DNA of 6,728 nucleotides from Planctomycetales bacterium 4484_123 (GTDB lineage Bacteria; Planctomycetota; Phycisphaerae; SM23-33). The stretch is taken from assembly GCA_002049885.1 (NCBI GenBank), contig MVCS01000111.1, forward strand, positions 1 through 6,728, in the 5' to 3' direction. The position numbers and the translations under genes are program-made. The notes below the pieces were generated by a model. It made no database searches. It worked only from the letters and a program-made list of their open reading frames with translations, and was not told where the DNA came from. Numbering within the stretch: the first letter of the stretch is position 1; each line of letters starts with the position of its first letter. Positions 6,220 to 6,728 of this stretch are shown one piece after another.

Positions 6220-6728
6220 TGGACACACTGAGGGAACTATTCTCACACGTCTGCGGCCAGGGGCGATGCTTCGCCTCCGACGGCCAGGCCCTGCCGGTCT
6301 GCCAACGCTGCCTGGGCCTGTACCTGGGCGCCGCGGCCACTGCCGCCTGGATGGCGGCCTCGGGCATCTGGCGGCGAGGGCTGCCCAGTTGGCCAGTCTT
6401 CATCGTGCACGTACTGATGTTGTCGGCGGCCTTGGTCGGCGGGCTGCACCTGCTGGACGCCGGGCCGAGCTGGCGCGCCCTCTGCGGCCTGTGGACGGGC
6501 CACGTGCTAACCGCATGGCTCATCGGCGGGGCGTGGCACCTTCGGCAGAGCCGGCGGAGCAAAAGGCAACCGCCCTGGCAGAGGGCACAGAAGCTCCAGG
6601 TCATCTCGGCCGCGGGACTGCTGGCAATCCTGGCCGGGGCCCTGCCGCTGCTGTCCCGCAGGGGCTGGTGGCTGTGGACGGCCCTGGCCGTGGTGGGGGC
6701 GGCAGTGCTGGCCGGGGCCCTGGCCGTG
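6219..6728 (+). CDS. DUF2085-family multi-pass membrane protein, C-terminus cut by window edge
   Basis: The ATG shares one base with the preceding stop (TGATG), and the frame stays open for all 170 codons to the window edge. The N-terminus carries the DUF2085 signature: H10, C12, C17, then LPVCQRCLGLYLG with C28 and C31, close to the usual CHQ...RSF..G..LPVCxRCxGxYxG. G13 replaces the common His after the first Cys, and C17 replaces the common Ser. A second family region, LHLLDAGPSWRALCGLWTGH (76-95), lies at the end of the second and start of the third membrane segment. Predicted membrane helices are about 33-51, 58-79, 86-107, 126-145 and 149-170; a basic loop (RQSRRSKR, 109-116) follows the third and is probably cytoplasmic. 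The family has no established function. The Cys/His set could bind a metal or form disulfides, which is inference. Coupling to the lipoprotein and radical SAM genes is the main functional clue. Confidence 0.85.
   Translation, partial: MDTLRELFSHVCGQGRCFASDGQALPVCQRCLGLYLGAAATAAWMAASGIWRRGLPSWPVFIVHVLMLSAALVGGLHLLDAGPSWRALCGLWTGHVLTAWLIGGAWHLRQSRRSKRQPPWQRAQKLQVISAAGLLAILAGALPLLSRRGWWLWTALAVVGAAVLAGALAV

Noticed and set aside
6131..6604. 157-codon minus-strand open frame at the right end
   Set aside because: It is antisense to the DUF2085 gene, whose Cys motif and membrane helices are clear.

Overview
The window is 6.7 kb of GC-rich bacterial DNA. It carries one gene leftwards (minus strand) and a rightward series of one broken gene and four intact or edge-truncated genes. 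No rRNA, tRNA, CRISPR array or insertion sequence was seen. The gene content suits a Planctomycetota or Phycisphaerae-like environmental genome: a secreted jelly-roll protein ending in an FDDVVVATDYIGP-type motif, an MttB-family methyltransferase, a B12-binding radical SAM enzyme, a lipoprotein with SPDG repeats and a DUF2085 membrane protein. This assignment is an inference from style and gene content; no marker gene is present.

Layout. Positions 1-777 (minus strand) hold the first 259 codons of a secreted concanavalin-A-like/polysaccharide-lyase-like protein. It starts at GTG behind a good Shine-Dalgarno, and its C-terminus runs off the window. Positions 778-954 are a divergent spacer with a possible promoter and two mutually exclusive GC-rich hairpins. 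Positions 955-1550 (plus) hold a GNAT acetyltransferase that looks broken: the N-terminal and C-terminal parts are in different frames and a central piece seems to be missing. Positions 1597-3060 (plus) encode a complete non-pyrrolysine MttB-family methyltransferase with a TTG start, followed at once by a long compound hairpin. Positions 3061-3301 are a 241-bp gap containing that hairpin, a second perfect inverted repeat and a weak sigma-54-like motif.

From 3302 to the right edge three genes overlap end to start: a cobalamin-binding radical SAM protein, a PD40 (WD40-like) beta-propeller lipoprotein and a DUF2085 multi-pass membrane protein. The overlaps (16 nt and 1 nt) indicate one translationally coupled operon. 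Together they would place a soluble or membrane-associated SAM/B12 enzyme, an exported lipid-anchored propeller and a Cys/His-bearing membrane protein in one process. I do not recognise this trio as a described system, and it is the best candidate for something new here. The MttB gene upstream is also corrinoid-linked by family, but the terminator-like hairpin and 241-bp gap suggest separate transcription.

Most other long open frames here, including 1492-3348 minus and 4636-5922 minus, are GC-driven shadows of these genes.
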